Virus record (IMG/VR): IMGVR_UViG_3300042868_002830
Coordinates: 1 to 21,476 of that record
Length of the DNA stretch: 21,476 bases
From: a virus
Reading direction: 5' to 3' (one strand)
How positions within the stretch are numbered: position 1 is the first letter of the stretch; every line of letters begins with the position of its first letter. A program made the position numbers and the translations under genes. The notes beneath the pieces are model-generated. The model made no database searches. It was not told the origin of the DNA and saw only the letters and a program-made list of their open reading frames with translations. Below, in pieces: positions 1 through 7,517 of this stretch.

Positions 1-1
1 G

Positions 2-1864
2 CTGAACACCAGCAGCACCAACGGCGCTCAGAACAACACGTTCCTCGACAGCAGCACCAACAACTTCAGCATCACCCGCAACGGCGACACCACGCAGGGG
101 TCGTTCAACCCGTACATGCCCAGCGGGTACTGGAGCGGGTATTTTGATGGGACGGGGGATTGGCTTAATCCAGGAACAAATGCAGCATTTGCTTTTGGGA
201 CCGGCGATTTTACGGTTGAGGCTTTTGTCTGTGTTGGCTCCTCCGGTGCGGGCCCGTTTGACATTTATGATGGGCGGGTTGGAACAACAGGTAGCGCTAA
301 CGGTTTTTCAATATACGTTATTAGCAATTCAATAAGAATTGATACAGACATAGCAGGAGTAATGTCTGGAGGAAGTGTACCTACAAGTGTTTGGACACAT
401 ATTGCGGTAACAAGAGCTTCTGGGACATGGCGTTTGTTTGTTGGAGGAACACAAGTTGCTACAACCAACGCGTTTTATAACTTAACAGATCAATACGCAA
501 GTATTGGTGCATCTAACGGTACTTTATTTTTTAACGGCTACATTAGTAACTTCCGTCTCGTAAAAGGCACCGCCGTCTACACCGCCAACTTCACGCCCCC
601 CACCACCCCGCTAACGGCCATCACGAACACCTCCCTGCTGTGCTTGCAGGACAACCGCTTCAAAGACAACAGCACCAACGCCTTTGCCATCACGGTGAAT
701 GGTGACACGCGCATCAGCAAGTTCGCGCCGTTCAACCCGCCAGCGTCTTACAGCACGGCCTCGTATGGGGGCAGTGGGTATTTTGATGGGACGGGGGATT
801 ACCTGAGCATTGCGGACTCGGCCACCATCCGCTTTGGCACGGGCACCTTCACCATTCAAGGATGGGTCTACCGAGGCGCAGCAGGAGCCACGCACACTAT
901 TGCGGCCAAGGGCGGGGCGTCTACTGGTTGGGTGTTGCAAATCACTTCTACGAACGTGCTGCGATTTACAGACACGACAACCAACATTGACACCACTACA
1001 ACCATCCCGGCGTCAACGTGGGCGCATGTGGCCGTCGTCAGAACCGGCACGGGGGCCAACGGGCTAAAGCTGTATATCAACGCGGTGGACAGCGCCACAG
1101 GCACCAGCGGCACAAATTTCAACCAAACAGAAGCACTGAATATTGGCGCGGACCGGTCCAACGCAAATGCGTTCAACGGCTACGTCTCCAACCTGAAGTA
1201 CACGGTAGGCACGGCAGAAAGTATTTCTGTCCCCGCGTCTCCGATTACGGGCGGCACGGTGTTGCTGAACTTCACCAACGCAGGCATCTTTGACGCGGCC
1301 ACGATCAACGATGGTCAGACCGTGGGCAATGCGCAGGTCAGCACCACGCAGGCGAAGTGGTCACCAACCAGCATGTCGTTTGATGGTACGGGTGACTATG
1401 TGGCCGTCATTGACAAGCCAGAACTGCGGATTGGTACCGCGCCATTCACTATTGAGTTTTGGCTGTACTTCACATCGTCTGGGGGCACTCAAACTGTAGT
1501 AAGTAAAGGGACTTCTACCACTGGTTGGCAAGTACAAGTGTCAAGCGCAGAGCAAATAGAGTTTGTGTTTGGTAGCCTCACTATTACTTCTGCCACTATC
1601 ACTCCAGGTGTTTGGACGCATGTGGCAGTGGTCCGAGAAGGTACAGGTACGAATCAAACAAAAATATACGTCAACGGCACTAACACGGGCGTTGATACTG
1701 TTGCTACAAACTTCAACCAAACAAATCCGCTGTATGTTGGCGCCAGTAGAATTTTGACCCAACTTTTGTACTTGGGGTATGTTCAAGACCTCCGCATCAC
1801 GAACGGCGTTGCCCGCTACACGGCTAACTTCACCGCACCAACTGCAGCCTTTCCTACGCTATGA
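2..1864 (+). CDS. LamG-repeat phage adhesin/tail protein (5' partial)
   Basis: The frame is open from base 2, so the gene begins upstream of the window; the ATG at 116 is internal. The visible 620 residues hold three concanavalin A-like (LamG/laminin-G_3) jelly-roll units, each opening with a G-x-FDGTGDY/W motif, at about residues 46-190, 259-410 and 459-615. Each also has a WTHIAV/WAHVAV/WTHVAV strand and a GYVSN or GYVQDLR strand. The linker before unit 1 (SSTNNFSITRNGDT) matches the linker before unit 2 (NSTNAFAITVNGDT), so another unit probably lies upstream. LamG modules commonly bind carbohydrate, and in a virion operon this points to a surface adhesin. Bases about 170-560 and 1470-1790 are clearly richer in A/T than the flanks, suggesting exchanged domains. 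The fold is well supported; the receptor role is inference. Confidence 0.85.
   Translation: MNTSSTNGAQNNTFLDSSTNNFSITRNGDTTQGSFNPYMPSGYWSGYFDGTGDWLNPGTNAAFAFGTGDFTVEAFVCVGSSGAGPFDIYDGRVGTTGSANGFSIYVISNSIRIDTDIAGVMSGGSVPTSVWTHIAVTRASGTWRLFVGGTQVATTNAFYNLTDQYASIGASNGTLFFNGYISNFRLVKGTAVYTANFTPPTTPLTAITNTSLLCLQDNRFKDNSTNAFAITVNGDTRISKFAPFNPPASYSTASYGGSGYFDGTGDYLSIADSATIRFGTGTFTIQGWVYRGAAGATHTIAAKGGASTGWVLQITSTNVLRFTDTTTNIDTTTTIPASTWAHVAVVRTGTGANGLKLYINAVDSATGTSGTNFNQTEALNIGADRSNANAFNGYVSNLKYTVGTAESISVPASPITGGTVLLNFTNAGIFDAATINDGQTVGNAQVSTTQAKWSPTSMSFDGTGDYVAVIDKPELRIGTAPFTIEFWLYFTSSGGTQTVVSKGTSTTGWQVQVSSAEQIEFVFGSLTITSATITPGVWTHVAVVREGTGTNQTKIYVNGTNTGVDTVATNFNQTNPLYVGASRILTQLLYLGYVQDLRITNGVARYTANFTAPTAAFPTL
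137..161 (+). repeat. 25-bp direct repeat, copy 1 (LamG unit start)
   Basis: The 25 bases are identical to 776-800 and encode the GYFDGTGD opening of a LamG unit. Identity at DNA level, although sequence downstream differs in composition, suggests recent duplication or homologous exchange between repeat units. Confidence 0.8.
776..800 (+). repeat. 25-bp direct repeat, copy 2 (LamG unit start)
   Basis: Identical to 137-161; encodes the opening strand of the second LamG unit. The third unit near 1374 has the same protein motif (FDGTGDY) but diverged DNA. Confidence 0.8.
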
Positions 1865-2160
1865 CGCTTTACAGCAAAAACGGGTCGATCCCGAAGCCTG
1901 AGACGGACGGCACACCCGGCTGGGTGGAGGTGCCTGAGCCTCCTGTGCCTGGAAAGGGCGAGGAGACGGTCTGGTGGTGCCCGCCTGGGTGGGTGGTGCG
2001 GCCCGTGGAGCCTGCGCCGGTCGAGGGCTATGTGTGGAAGTGGAGCCAGAGCGAAACGCAGTGGGTTGACTATCAGTTGCCACCTAATCCTGGCCCCGCT
2101 CCTGGCCCCGCTCCTGCCCCTGCGCCGGCGCCGATGCCCAGCGGCAACGTGACGATTTGA
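1861..2160 (+). CDS. Small Trp/Pro-rich phage protein, unknown function
   Basis: This 99-residue protein starts at an ATG that overlaps the LamG stop by four bases (ATGA), so it is probably translationally coupled to it. The middle is rich in tryptophan and proline (VWWCPPGW, GYVWKWSQSETQW). The end is a low-complexity Pro-Ala-Gly run (PGPAPGPAPAPAPAP) before a short polar tail. There is no signal peptide, membrane segment or recognisable enzyme motif. Directly behind a large tail adhesin it could be a fibre-assembly chaperone or a small virion decoration, but nothing in the sequence proves this. The length, the overlap and sense-strand codon use support a real gene. Confidence 0.7.
   Translation: MTLYSKNGSIPKPETDGTPGWVEVPEPPVPGKGEETVWWCPPGWVVRPVEPAPVEGYVWKWSQSETQWVDYQLPPNPGPAPGPAPAPAPAPMPSGNVTI
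2089..2135 (+). repeat. Short tandem repeat encoding Pro-Ala/Gly run
   Basis: Two exact 12-base units (cctggccccgct) stand in tandem at 2089-2112, followed by decayed units of the same type. They code for the PGPAPGPAPAPAPA tail of the small protein. Such runs expand and contract by slippage. Confidence 0.7.
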
Positions 2161-2166
2161 GGCATG

Positions 2167-2418
2167 ATGTCTAAGACACCCGCCTGGACGCGCAAGGAAG
2201 GCCAGAACCCCAAGGGCGGCCTGAATGCCAAGGGACGCGCCTCTGCCAAGGCCCAAGGCATGAACCTCAAGCCCCCGGCACCGAACCCCAAGAACGAGAA
2301 GGACGCCGCACGGCGCAAGTCGTTCTGCGCCCGCATGGGCGGGATGCCTGGGCCGATGAAGGACGAGAAGGGCAAGTCCACACGCAAGGCGCTGGCCCTA
2401 AAGGCGTGGAACTGCTGA
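2167..2418 (+). CDS. Small basic phage protein (DUF6321-like)
   Basis: About 83 residues, strongly basic, with the pattern MSKTPAWTRKEGQNPKGG, then NAKGRASAKA, a Lys/Pro-rich centre, and RRKSFCARMGGMPGPMKDE near the end. I recognise this as the small protein found in many podophages beside the portal and tail genes and usually listed as DUF6321; its function is unknown. The second of two adjacent ATGs (2167 rather than 2164) is chosen because GAGG at 2159-2162 is four bases from it but only one base from the first. It sits between the LamG pair and the gp10-type gene. The high charge and lack of hydrophobic core segments suggest a disordered or nucleic-acid-contacting protein (inference). Confidence 0.75.
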   Translation: MSKTPAWTRKEGQNPKGGLNAKGRASAKAQGMNLKPPAPNPKNEKDAARRKSFCARMGGMPGPMKDEKGKSTRKALALKAWNC

Positions 2419-2419
2419 C

Positions 2420-3829
2420 ATGCAAATCCCCATCGTCTCTGGCATCTACACCGACAACGGCCCTGACCTGCGCACGGCCTACCCGGTCAACTTCTTCGTC
2501 ACGCCCAAGGGCAGCGGCATCAGCGATGCCTACCTGCGGCCGGCTGACGGGATCGTGAGCGATGGCACCGGCCCAGGCACTGACCGTGGCGGCATCGAGT
2601 GGCGCAACACGCTCTATCGCGTCATGGGCACCAAGCTGGTGAGCATTGCCAGCAATGGCGCCGTCGCCGAATTGGGCGATGTGGGCGGCCCCGTGGATGA
2701 TCTGGTCGCGTTCGACTACTCGTTCGACCGCCTGGCCGTCGTGTCGGGCGGCCGGCTCTACTACTGGAACGGTGCCACGCTCACGCAGGTGACGGACCCG
2801 GACCTGGGCACGGTGCTGGTCGATGTGGTGTGGGTTGACGGCTATTTCATGGTCACGGACGGCGAGTTCCTGGTGGTCACGGAACTGAGCGATCCGACGC
2901 AGGTGAACCCGCTGAAATACGGTTCATCCGAGGTGGACCCTGACCCCGTGGTGGCCCTGCTGAAGCTGCGCAACGAGGTCTATGCGCTGAACCGGCACAC
3001 CATTGAGGTGTTCGACAACATCGGCGGCGATCTGTTCCCATTCGAGCGCATTGACGGCGCGCAGATCCAGAAGGGCGCCATCGGCACCTTTGCGTGCTGC
3101 GTCTTCAACGAGATGATCGCCTTTCTGGGCAGCGGACGCAACGAGGCCCCCGGCGTCTACATGGGCGCCAACGCCACGGCGCAGAAGATCAGCACCGACG
3201 AGATCGACCGCCTGTTGCTGACCTACACCGAGTCGCAACTGTCGCGGGTGAAGCTCGAAGCCCGCAACGACAAGAACCACCAGCTGCTGTACGTCCATCT
3301 GCCTGACCGCACGGTGGCGTTCGACCTCGCGGCCACGCAGGCACTGAGCCAGCCGATCTGGACGACACTGACCACCACTCTCACGGGCTTCGCGCAGTAC
3401 CGGGCGCGCAACTTCGTCTGGGCCTATAACCAATGGTGTATCGGCGACCCGTCGTCATCGGCCATCGGGCACACTGTGGACACGCGCAGCGACCATTGGG
3501 GCCAGACGGTGCGCTGGGAGTTCGGCACGATCATCGTCTACAACGCCGGCAGCGGCGCCCTGTTCCACGAACTGGAACTGGTGGCGCTCACGGGCCGCGT
3601 GGCGCTGGGGCTGGACCCGCAGATCAGCACCAGTTACTCCCTCGATGGCTCGGCCTGGGGCCAGGATCACTACATCCGCGCCGGGGCTATCGGCAATCGA
3701 ACCAAGCGCCTAGTGTGGCTACGGCAGGGCTTCATGCGCCACTGGCGTATGCAGCGGTTTCGGGGTGACAGTCAGGCGCACCTGTCGTTCGCCCGCCTGG
3801 AGGCGCAGATCGAGCCGCTGGCGTACTGA
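2420..3829 (+). CDS. Packaged DNA stabilization protein, P22 gp10-like tail plug
   Basis: This 469-residue protein matches the P22 gp10 family (Phage_stabilise) along its whole length; P22 gp10 has 472 residues. Recognisable segments include IPIVSGIY at the N-terminus, YLRPADGI near residue 38, LYYWNG, NEVYALNRHTIEVFDN and the FERIDGAQIQKGAIG block. In P22, gp10 forms a hexameric tail-hub ring below the portal and the gp4 adaptor. It plugs the channel after packaging and holds the needle and tailspikes. The start lies one base after the previous stop, and the end overlaps the next ATG (TGATG). The many beta-strand repeats fit the propeller fold of the family. This gene anchors the assignment of the structural block to a P22-like phage. 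Confidence 0.9.
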   Translation: MQIPIVSGIYTDNGPDLRTAYPVNFFVTPKGSGISDAYLRPADGIVSDGTGPGTDRGGIEWRNTLYRVMGTKLVSIASNGAVAELGDVGGPVDDLVAFDYSFDRLAVVSGGRLYYWNGATLTQVTDPDLGTVLVDVVWVDGYFMVTDGEFLVVTELSDPTQVNPLKYGSSEVDPDPVVALLKLRNEVYALNRHTIEVFDNIGGDLFPFERIDGAQIQKGAIGTFACCVFNEMIAFLGSGRNEAPGVYMGANATAQKISTDEIDRLLLTYTESQLSRVKLEARNDKNHQLLYVHLPDRTVAFDLAATQALSQPIWTTLTTTLTGFAQYRARNFVWAYNQWCIGDPSSSAIGHTVDTRSDHWGQTVRWEFGTIIVYNAGSGALFHELELVALTGRVALGLDPQISTSYSLDGSAWGQDHYIRAGAIGNRTKRLVWLRQGFMRHWRMQRFRGDSQAHLSFARLEAQIEPLAY

Positions 3830-4539
3830 TGGCCGCGTCCAAACTCAACCTCACGCGGGATCAACTCGCGTCGTTCCTGCAAGACCATGAGCAGGTGCGG
3901 CAGTTCGAGCGCCTGTTTTCCAACGCTCGCCAGTTGGAGCCCACCACGCTGGTGGATCTGGCCATCGCTGCTGGCACTGCCGATCAGAAGGCTACCGAGG
4001 CACTGGACGCCGTTGAGCAGATGCGCACGGCTCTGGAACTGCTGACCACTGCGCCACCCCCGCGTGAGTTCAAACGCTCTCGCTACGGGTCGTTTTACAG
4101 CACCGCCACGCAAACCGCGACGACCATCAACACGGCCACCGAGGTAACGCTGAACACCACGGACCTGTCATCCGGCGTGTTCCTGAGCGGTTCCCCGCAG
4201 TCTCGAATCAACGTGGACACGGACGGCATTTACAACCTGCAACTGTCCGTCCAGCTTGACAAGACGAGTGGCGGCACCGCCGAGTTCTACATCTGGTTTC
4301 GCAAGAACGGCGCGGACGTTACGGATTCGGCCAGTCATATCAGAATCCAGGGCAACAACGCCGAGATTTTCTCGGCCCTGAACTACTTTTTCAGCCTCAA
4401 GGCCGGCGATTACGTCGAGATCATGTTTTCGGTAAGTGACCTGTCAGTGGAACTGCTGGCCGTGCCTGCTACCGCCCCGCATCCGGGCATTCCGTCCATC
4501 ATCGTCACCGTGTCCAACAACATCCAGGGGTTCCAATGA
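3829..4539 (+). CDS. Virion protein with helical N-terminus and TNF/C1q-like C-terminal jelly roll; tail-needle candidate
   Basis: This is a 236-residue protein. Residues about 5-75 are helical (LTRDQLASFLQDHEQVRQFERLF, written here only to show the type, is followed by a second helix ending MRTALELL). The C-terminal part from about residue 85 is all-beta, with features of a C1q/TNF jelly roll: YNLQLSVQLDKTSGG, FYIWFRKNGADV and LKAGDYVEIMFSV. The N-terminal module occurs in many podophage proteins in front of varied C-terminal domains. Its place directly after gp10 and its length (P22 gp26 has 233 residues) match the P22 tail needle, and the phage Sf6 needle ends in a TNF-like knob. The needle role is therefore plausible but unproven; the coiled coil is shorter than in P22. 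It starts by TGATG overlap. Confidence 0.7.
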   Translation: MAASKLNLTRDQLASFLQDHEQVRQFERLFSNARQLEPTTLVDLAIAAGTADQKATEALDAVEQMRTALELLTTAPPPREFKRSRYGSFYSTATQTATTINTATEVTLNTTDLSSGVFLSGSPQSRINVDTDGIYNLQLSVQLDKTSGGTAEFYIWFRKNGADVTDSASHIRIQGNNAEIFSALNYFFSLKAGDYVEIMFSVSDLSVELLAVPATAPHPGIPSIIVTVSNNIQGFQ

Positions 4540-4871
4540 CCGTAACAGTCCGCGTCCTCGTCCCTCCCAAGCAGATGGAGGCCACGCAGACCACGCAATA
4601 CACCGCGACCAACGCCAAGGCCATCATCGACAAGGCCACGGTGACGAACACCGACACGGTGAACCGCACGTTCAGCGTGAACCTCGTCACCTCGGGAGGC
4701 TCGGCTGGCAATGCCAACCTCGTTATCGACGACCGCACCGTGGTGCCCGGTGAAACCTATCTGTGCCAGGAACTGGTGGGCCAGGCGCTGGAGTCGGGCG
4801 GGTTCATCTCCACCATCGCCAGCAACGCCACGGCGCTGACGCTGCGGGTGTCTGGACGCGAAATCACCTGA
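4536..4871 (+). CDS. Small beta-rich structural protein, unknown function
   Basis: A 111-residue protein whose ATG overlaps the preceding stop by four bases (ATGA). The sequence alternates hydrophobic and polar residues in beta-strand fashion (ITVRVLV-type start, TATNAKAIIDKATVTNTD, RTFSVNLV, GETYLCQELVG) with no helix-forming or membrane segment. It resembles the short all-beta proteins often found among podovirus tail genes. The tight coupling to the jelly-roll protein suggests a partner or accessory in the same assembly. I cannot assign a function. Confidence 0.75.
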   Translation: MTVTVRVLVPPKQMEATQTTQYTATNAKAIIDKATVTNTDTVNRTFSVNLVTSGGSAGNANLVIDDRTVVPGETYLCQELVGQALESGGFISTIASNATALTLRVSGREIT

Positions 4872-4924
4872 CGGGTATGATGCACGCGCCGAGTTCATGG
4901 CTTCCGGCAGCCTCTGAGGACGCC

Positions 4925-5377
4925 ATGAGTTACAGCCTGCGCACGCATTTCGACTCGCTGATGCTGCCCGCCGACGCTGCGGAGTGGCTGCTCATGCTGT
5001 GGCAGAGCATCCAGACGTTCGACGACTACGCCGACGACGATTCTGTCAGGCGCGAGGCGCTGGACGCGACGATCTGGAACGTCTTGGTGGCCATGCCGCA
5101 GAACACATTCTTCTCGCGCCATGTGTCCGAACTGGTGCCCCTGCTGGGCATGATGGTGCTGAAGTGGCAAGCCTCCGACCGCGTGGAGCGTGAGGGTGGC
5201 GCATCGGCTCAATCCTACGTCTGGCGGGCCGGCTACTACGAACTGGTGCTGGCCGCTGTGCGCCTGTGCCACGGCCCTGTGGCGGCGGCTTCGGTGGCTC
5301 ACAAGGTGCTGGGCATGTACGGCGAGAAGCTGGACGACTATCTGACCGAGTTCAAAAAAGGAGGCAGCGATGCCTAA
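4925..5377 (+). CDS. Helical phage structural-region protein (P22 gp14 position), unknown function
   Basis: The product has 150 residues from the ATG at 4925, which has GAGGA at 4916-4920 in front. The open frame extends back to 4763, but that stretch is the antiparallel reading of the previous gene and a poor protein. The protein is mostly helical (SLRTHFDSLMLPADAAEWLL, TIWNVLVAMPQ, YYELVLAAVRLCHG, EKLDDYLTEFKK), acidic, and has no signal or membrane segment. In P22 the gene between the needle and ejection protein gp7 is gene 14, of similar size, but I see no clear sequence match, so the parallel rests only on position. Its stop overlaps the next start by eight bases. Confidence 0.75.
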   Translation: MSYSLRTHFDSLMLPADAAEWLLMLWQSIQTFDDYADDDSVRREALDATIWNVLVAMPQNTFFSRHVSELVPLLGMMVLKWQASDRVEREGGASAQSYVWRAGYYELVLAAVRLCHGPVAAASVAHKVLGMYGEKLDDYLTEFKKGGSDA

Positions 5378-6083
5378 TCCCGTAGTCGCGATTGCCGGGA
5401 GTTCCGTCCTCGGATCGATCACGCAGTCCCGTGCAGCCAGCAAGGCCGCAGGCGCACAGACGCAAGCCGCCGAGATGGGGATTGAGGAGCAGCGGCGTCA
5501 ATTCGACGAGATGCAGAAGCTGCTGGCACCGTACACGCAGGCCGGACAACCAGCGTTGCAGGGCATGCAGAACCTCATCGGCCTGGGTGGCGCAGAGGCG
5601 CAGCAGCAGGCCATTGCAGGCATTGAGCAGAGCCCGCTGCTTCAGGCGCTGACCCGTCAGGGCGAGGAGGCGATCCTGCAGCGTGCATCGGCCACTGGTG
5701 GGCTGCGTGGCGGCAACGTGCAGGCCGCGCTGGCGCAGTTCCGGCCGCAGATGCTGCAGCAGGCCCTAGAGCAGCAGTACAGCCGACTCGGCGGCCTGAC
5801 ATCGCTGGGCCAGCAGTCTGCGGCTCGCGTGGGTACGGCAGGTATGAACACTGGCGTGAACGTGGGGAACCTGCTGCAACAGCAGGGTGCAGCGCAGGCC
5901 GGCGGGGCGCTGGGGCGTGGCGCTGCGTTTGGTCAGTTTGCTCAGATGCCGGGGATGTTAGGCGGGTATCAGTTGCAGACCGGAAAGGACATTTTCGGTA
6001 GTCTGTTCGGTGGCACGCCCATTCAACCCGGTGTAATCAGCGGCCTGCCGTCCTACGCGGTCATGCCGCCCCCTGGAGGCTAA
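5370..6083 (+). CDS. DNA ejection/transfer protein, P22 gp7-like position
   Basis: This protein has 237 residues (P22 gp7 has 229) and is preceded by the strong Shine-Dalgarno AAAAGGAGG at 5356-5364. After a short Ala/Ser start (VVAIAGSSVLGSITQSRAAS) comes a long Gln/Ala-rich helical part (EEQRRQFDEMQKLLAPY, LLQALTRQGEEAILQRAS). A Gly-rich C-terminus follows. The block RQFDEMQKLLAPYTQAGQPA and a later GGLRGGN are typical of phage internal virion proteins often listed as DNA transfer proteins. Such proteins are packed in the capsid and leave with the DNA to form a channel across the envelope. It is the first of three consecutive ejection-type genes, as in P22 (gp7, gp20, gp16). The order and composition are strong evidence; detailed homology cannot be checked here. 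Confidence 0.75.
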   Translation: MPNPVVAIAGSSVLGSITQSRAASKAAGAQTQAAEMGIEEQRRQFDEMQKLLAPYTQAGQPALQGMQNLIGLGGAEAQQQAIAGIEQSPLLQALTRQGEEAILQRASATGGLRGGNVQAALAQFRPQMLQQALEQQYSRLGGLTSLGQQSAARVGTAGMNTGVNVGNLLQQQGAAQAGGALGRGAAFGQFAQMPGMLGGYQLQTGKDIFGSLFGGTPIQPGVISGLPSYAVMPPPGG

Positions 6084-6086
6084 GTC

Positions 6087-7517
6087 ATGGCCCAACCGTT
6101 CAACTACGTCATCCCCCAGGCAGACCCGTTTGCGGGGGTGCTGCAGGGGCTGAAGCTCGGGGCGTCAGCCCAGCAGATGGAAGCGACGCGGGAGCAGCAG
6201 GCCATGCAGGCTGCGGCGCAGCAGCAGGCTATGGCCCTGAAGGCCGCGCAAGAGCAGGAGATTCAGGCCAAACTTGCAGCCCAGAATCGTCTGGCCACGG
6301 CCGCCGACTCTCTGTTGGGGAAGATACGCAATGGCAATGCGACGGAATCTGACTTCGCACAATATCGCCTCATCGCACCGAAGGATCAGTCAGAAGCGGC
6401 CGCGAGGGTATTTGAGGGCATGAGCAAAACGCAGCAGCTAAACGCTCTGAGCTTTGGCACACAAGTCATGGCCGCGCTTGGCAGCGAAGACCCGCAGATC
6501 GGCATTGCTATGCTTGAGGAGCGCGAAGCAGCAGAGCGCGAGAAAAACCCTCAGATGGCGCAGGCGTGGGGGACGGTTGCCAAGCTGGCGAAGCTGGACC
6601 CGGCCAATGGCATCTTTGCAGCAGGCGCTGCGATGGCTGGCCTGCCTGGCAGCAAGGAAGCGATTGAGGGATGGCAGAAGACTCAGGAAGAGCGTAGGGC
6701 GCGGTCGTTGGAGCCGGCAACGCTAGAGGCCAAGAGGCGCGAGAACATCCCGTCCAGCATCCTTGAGGCGATTGACTACGCCAAGCTGACGCCAGAACAG
6801 CAGAAGACCTTCCAGGCGCTGCAAGTGCTGAAAAAGCCTCCTCCTGCGGTGACGAATGTTCAGGTTACAAACCTGGAAAAAACAGCCTCTGGTGAGCTTG
6901 CAAAGCTGATCCCCGACCTGTACGAGCAGGCCAATTCAGCCGTTACGCAACTGAAGGACATTCCACGCTATCGGCAGGCTCTGGACAAGGCCATCACCGG
7001 GCCATTCGCGGACCAGCGGCTGACGGTGGCCCGCATCGGGAATGCCCTGGGGTTCACTGGCGAAAAGAGCATCAACGCCACGCAGGAACTGATTCAGGGC
7101 AACGCTGAGATGGCGCTTCGTTCTCGCAGCATGCTCGCTGGACAGGGGCAGATCACGGAAGGCGAACAGAAACTGCTGCTGAAGGCGCGCAGCGGTGATA
7201 TCAACTTCACCAAGGGCGAATTGAATACGCTCTTCGGGGTCTTTGAGCGCGCAGCCAAGGCTCAATACACCAAGAGCACGAACCTTTTGAAGTCCGCAGC
7301 GGGCAAGTCTGAAACGGCACAGATGTTTTTGGACAACGTGTCTAGACTCCCCCAAGAGGAGCAAGAGGCCGTTATTCCTGGCGCTCCCGTGCGGCCTGGA
7401 CAGGTCACCCCTGCTGGCCCGCGTGCGGCGCCATCTGCGGCTTCCCCCTACGCCGGCATGTCCAATGAGGAACTTCTGCGGCGGCTCACGCAATCGCCCA
7501 TGCCTGGAGGCCGTTGA
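6087..7517 (+). CDS. DNA ejection/injection protein, P22 gp20-like position
   Basis: This protein has 476 residues (P22 gp20 has 471). The N-terminal third is an extreme Gln/Ala/Met-rich helix (about residues 30-75, with runs such as EATREQQAMQAAAQQQAMAL). Further helical segments follow, and a Pro/Ala-rich tail ends in AGMSNEELLRRLTQSP. No signal peptide or transmembrane helix is evident. Second place in the three-gene ejection block, together with the size, supports the role of an internal protein injected into the host periplasm with the genome. The start is three bases after the previous stop, without a strong Shine-Dalgarno. The final TGATG overlaps the next ATG. It could also be described only as a coiled-coil internal virion protein. 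Confidence 0.75.
   Translation: MAQPFNYVIPQADPFAGVLQGLKLGASAQQMEATREQQAMQAAAQQQAMALKAAQEQEIQAKLAAQNRLATAADSLLGKIRNGNATESDFAQYRLIAPKDQSEAAARVFEGMSKTQQLNALSFGTQVMAALGSEDPQIGIAMLEEREAAEREKNPQMAQAWGTVAKLAKLDPANGIFAAGAAMAGLPGSKEAIEGWQKTQEERRARSLEPATLEAKRRENIPSSILEAIDYAKLTPEQQKTFQALQVLKKPPPAVTNVQVTNLEKTASGELAKLIPDLYEQANSAVTQLKDIPRYRQALDKAITGPFADQRLTVARIGNALGFTGEKSINATQELIQGNAEMALRSRSMLAGQGQITEGEQKLLLKARSGDINFTKGELNTLFGVFERAAKAQYTKSTNLLKSAAGKSETAQMFLDNVSRLPQEEQEAVIPGAPVRPGQVTPAGPRAAPSAASPYAGMSNEELLRRLTQSPMPGGR

Noticed and set aside
1816-2256. Minus-strand frames over the small Trp/Pro-rich gene
   Set aside because: They are Arg/His-rich shadows, run against the virion operon and have no ribosome site.
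4763-4924. Longer start for the 150-residue gene
   Set aside because: The extra part overlaps the previous gene out of frame and reads as low-complexity sequence; the ATG at 4925 has a proper ribosome site.
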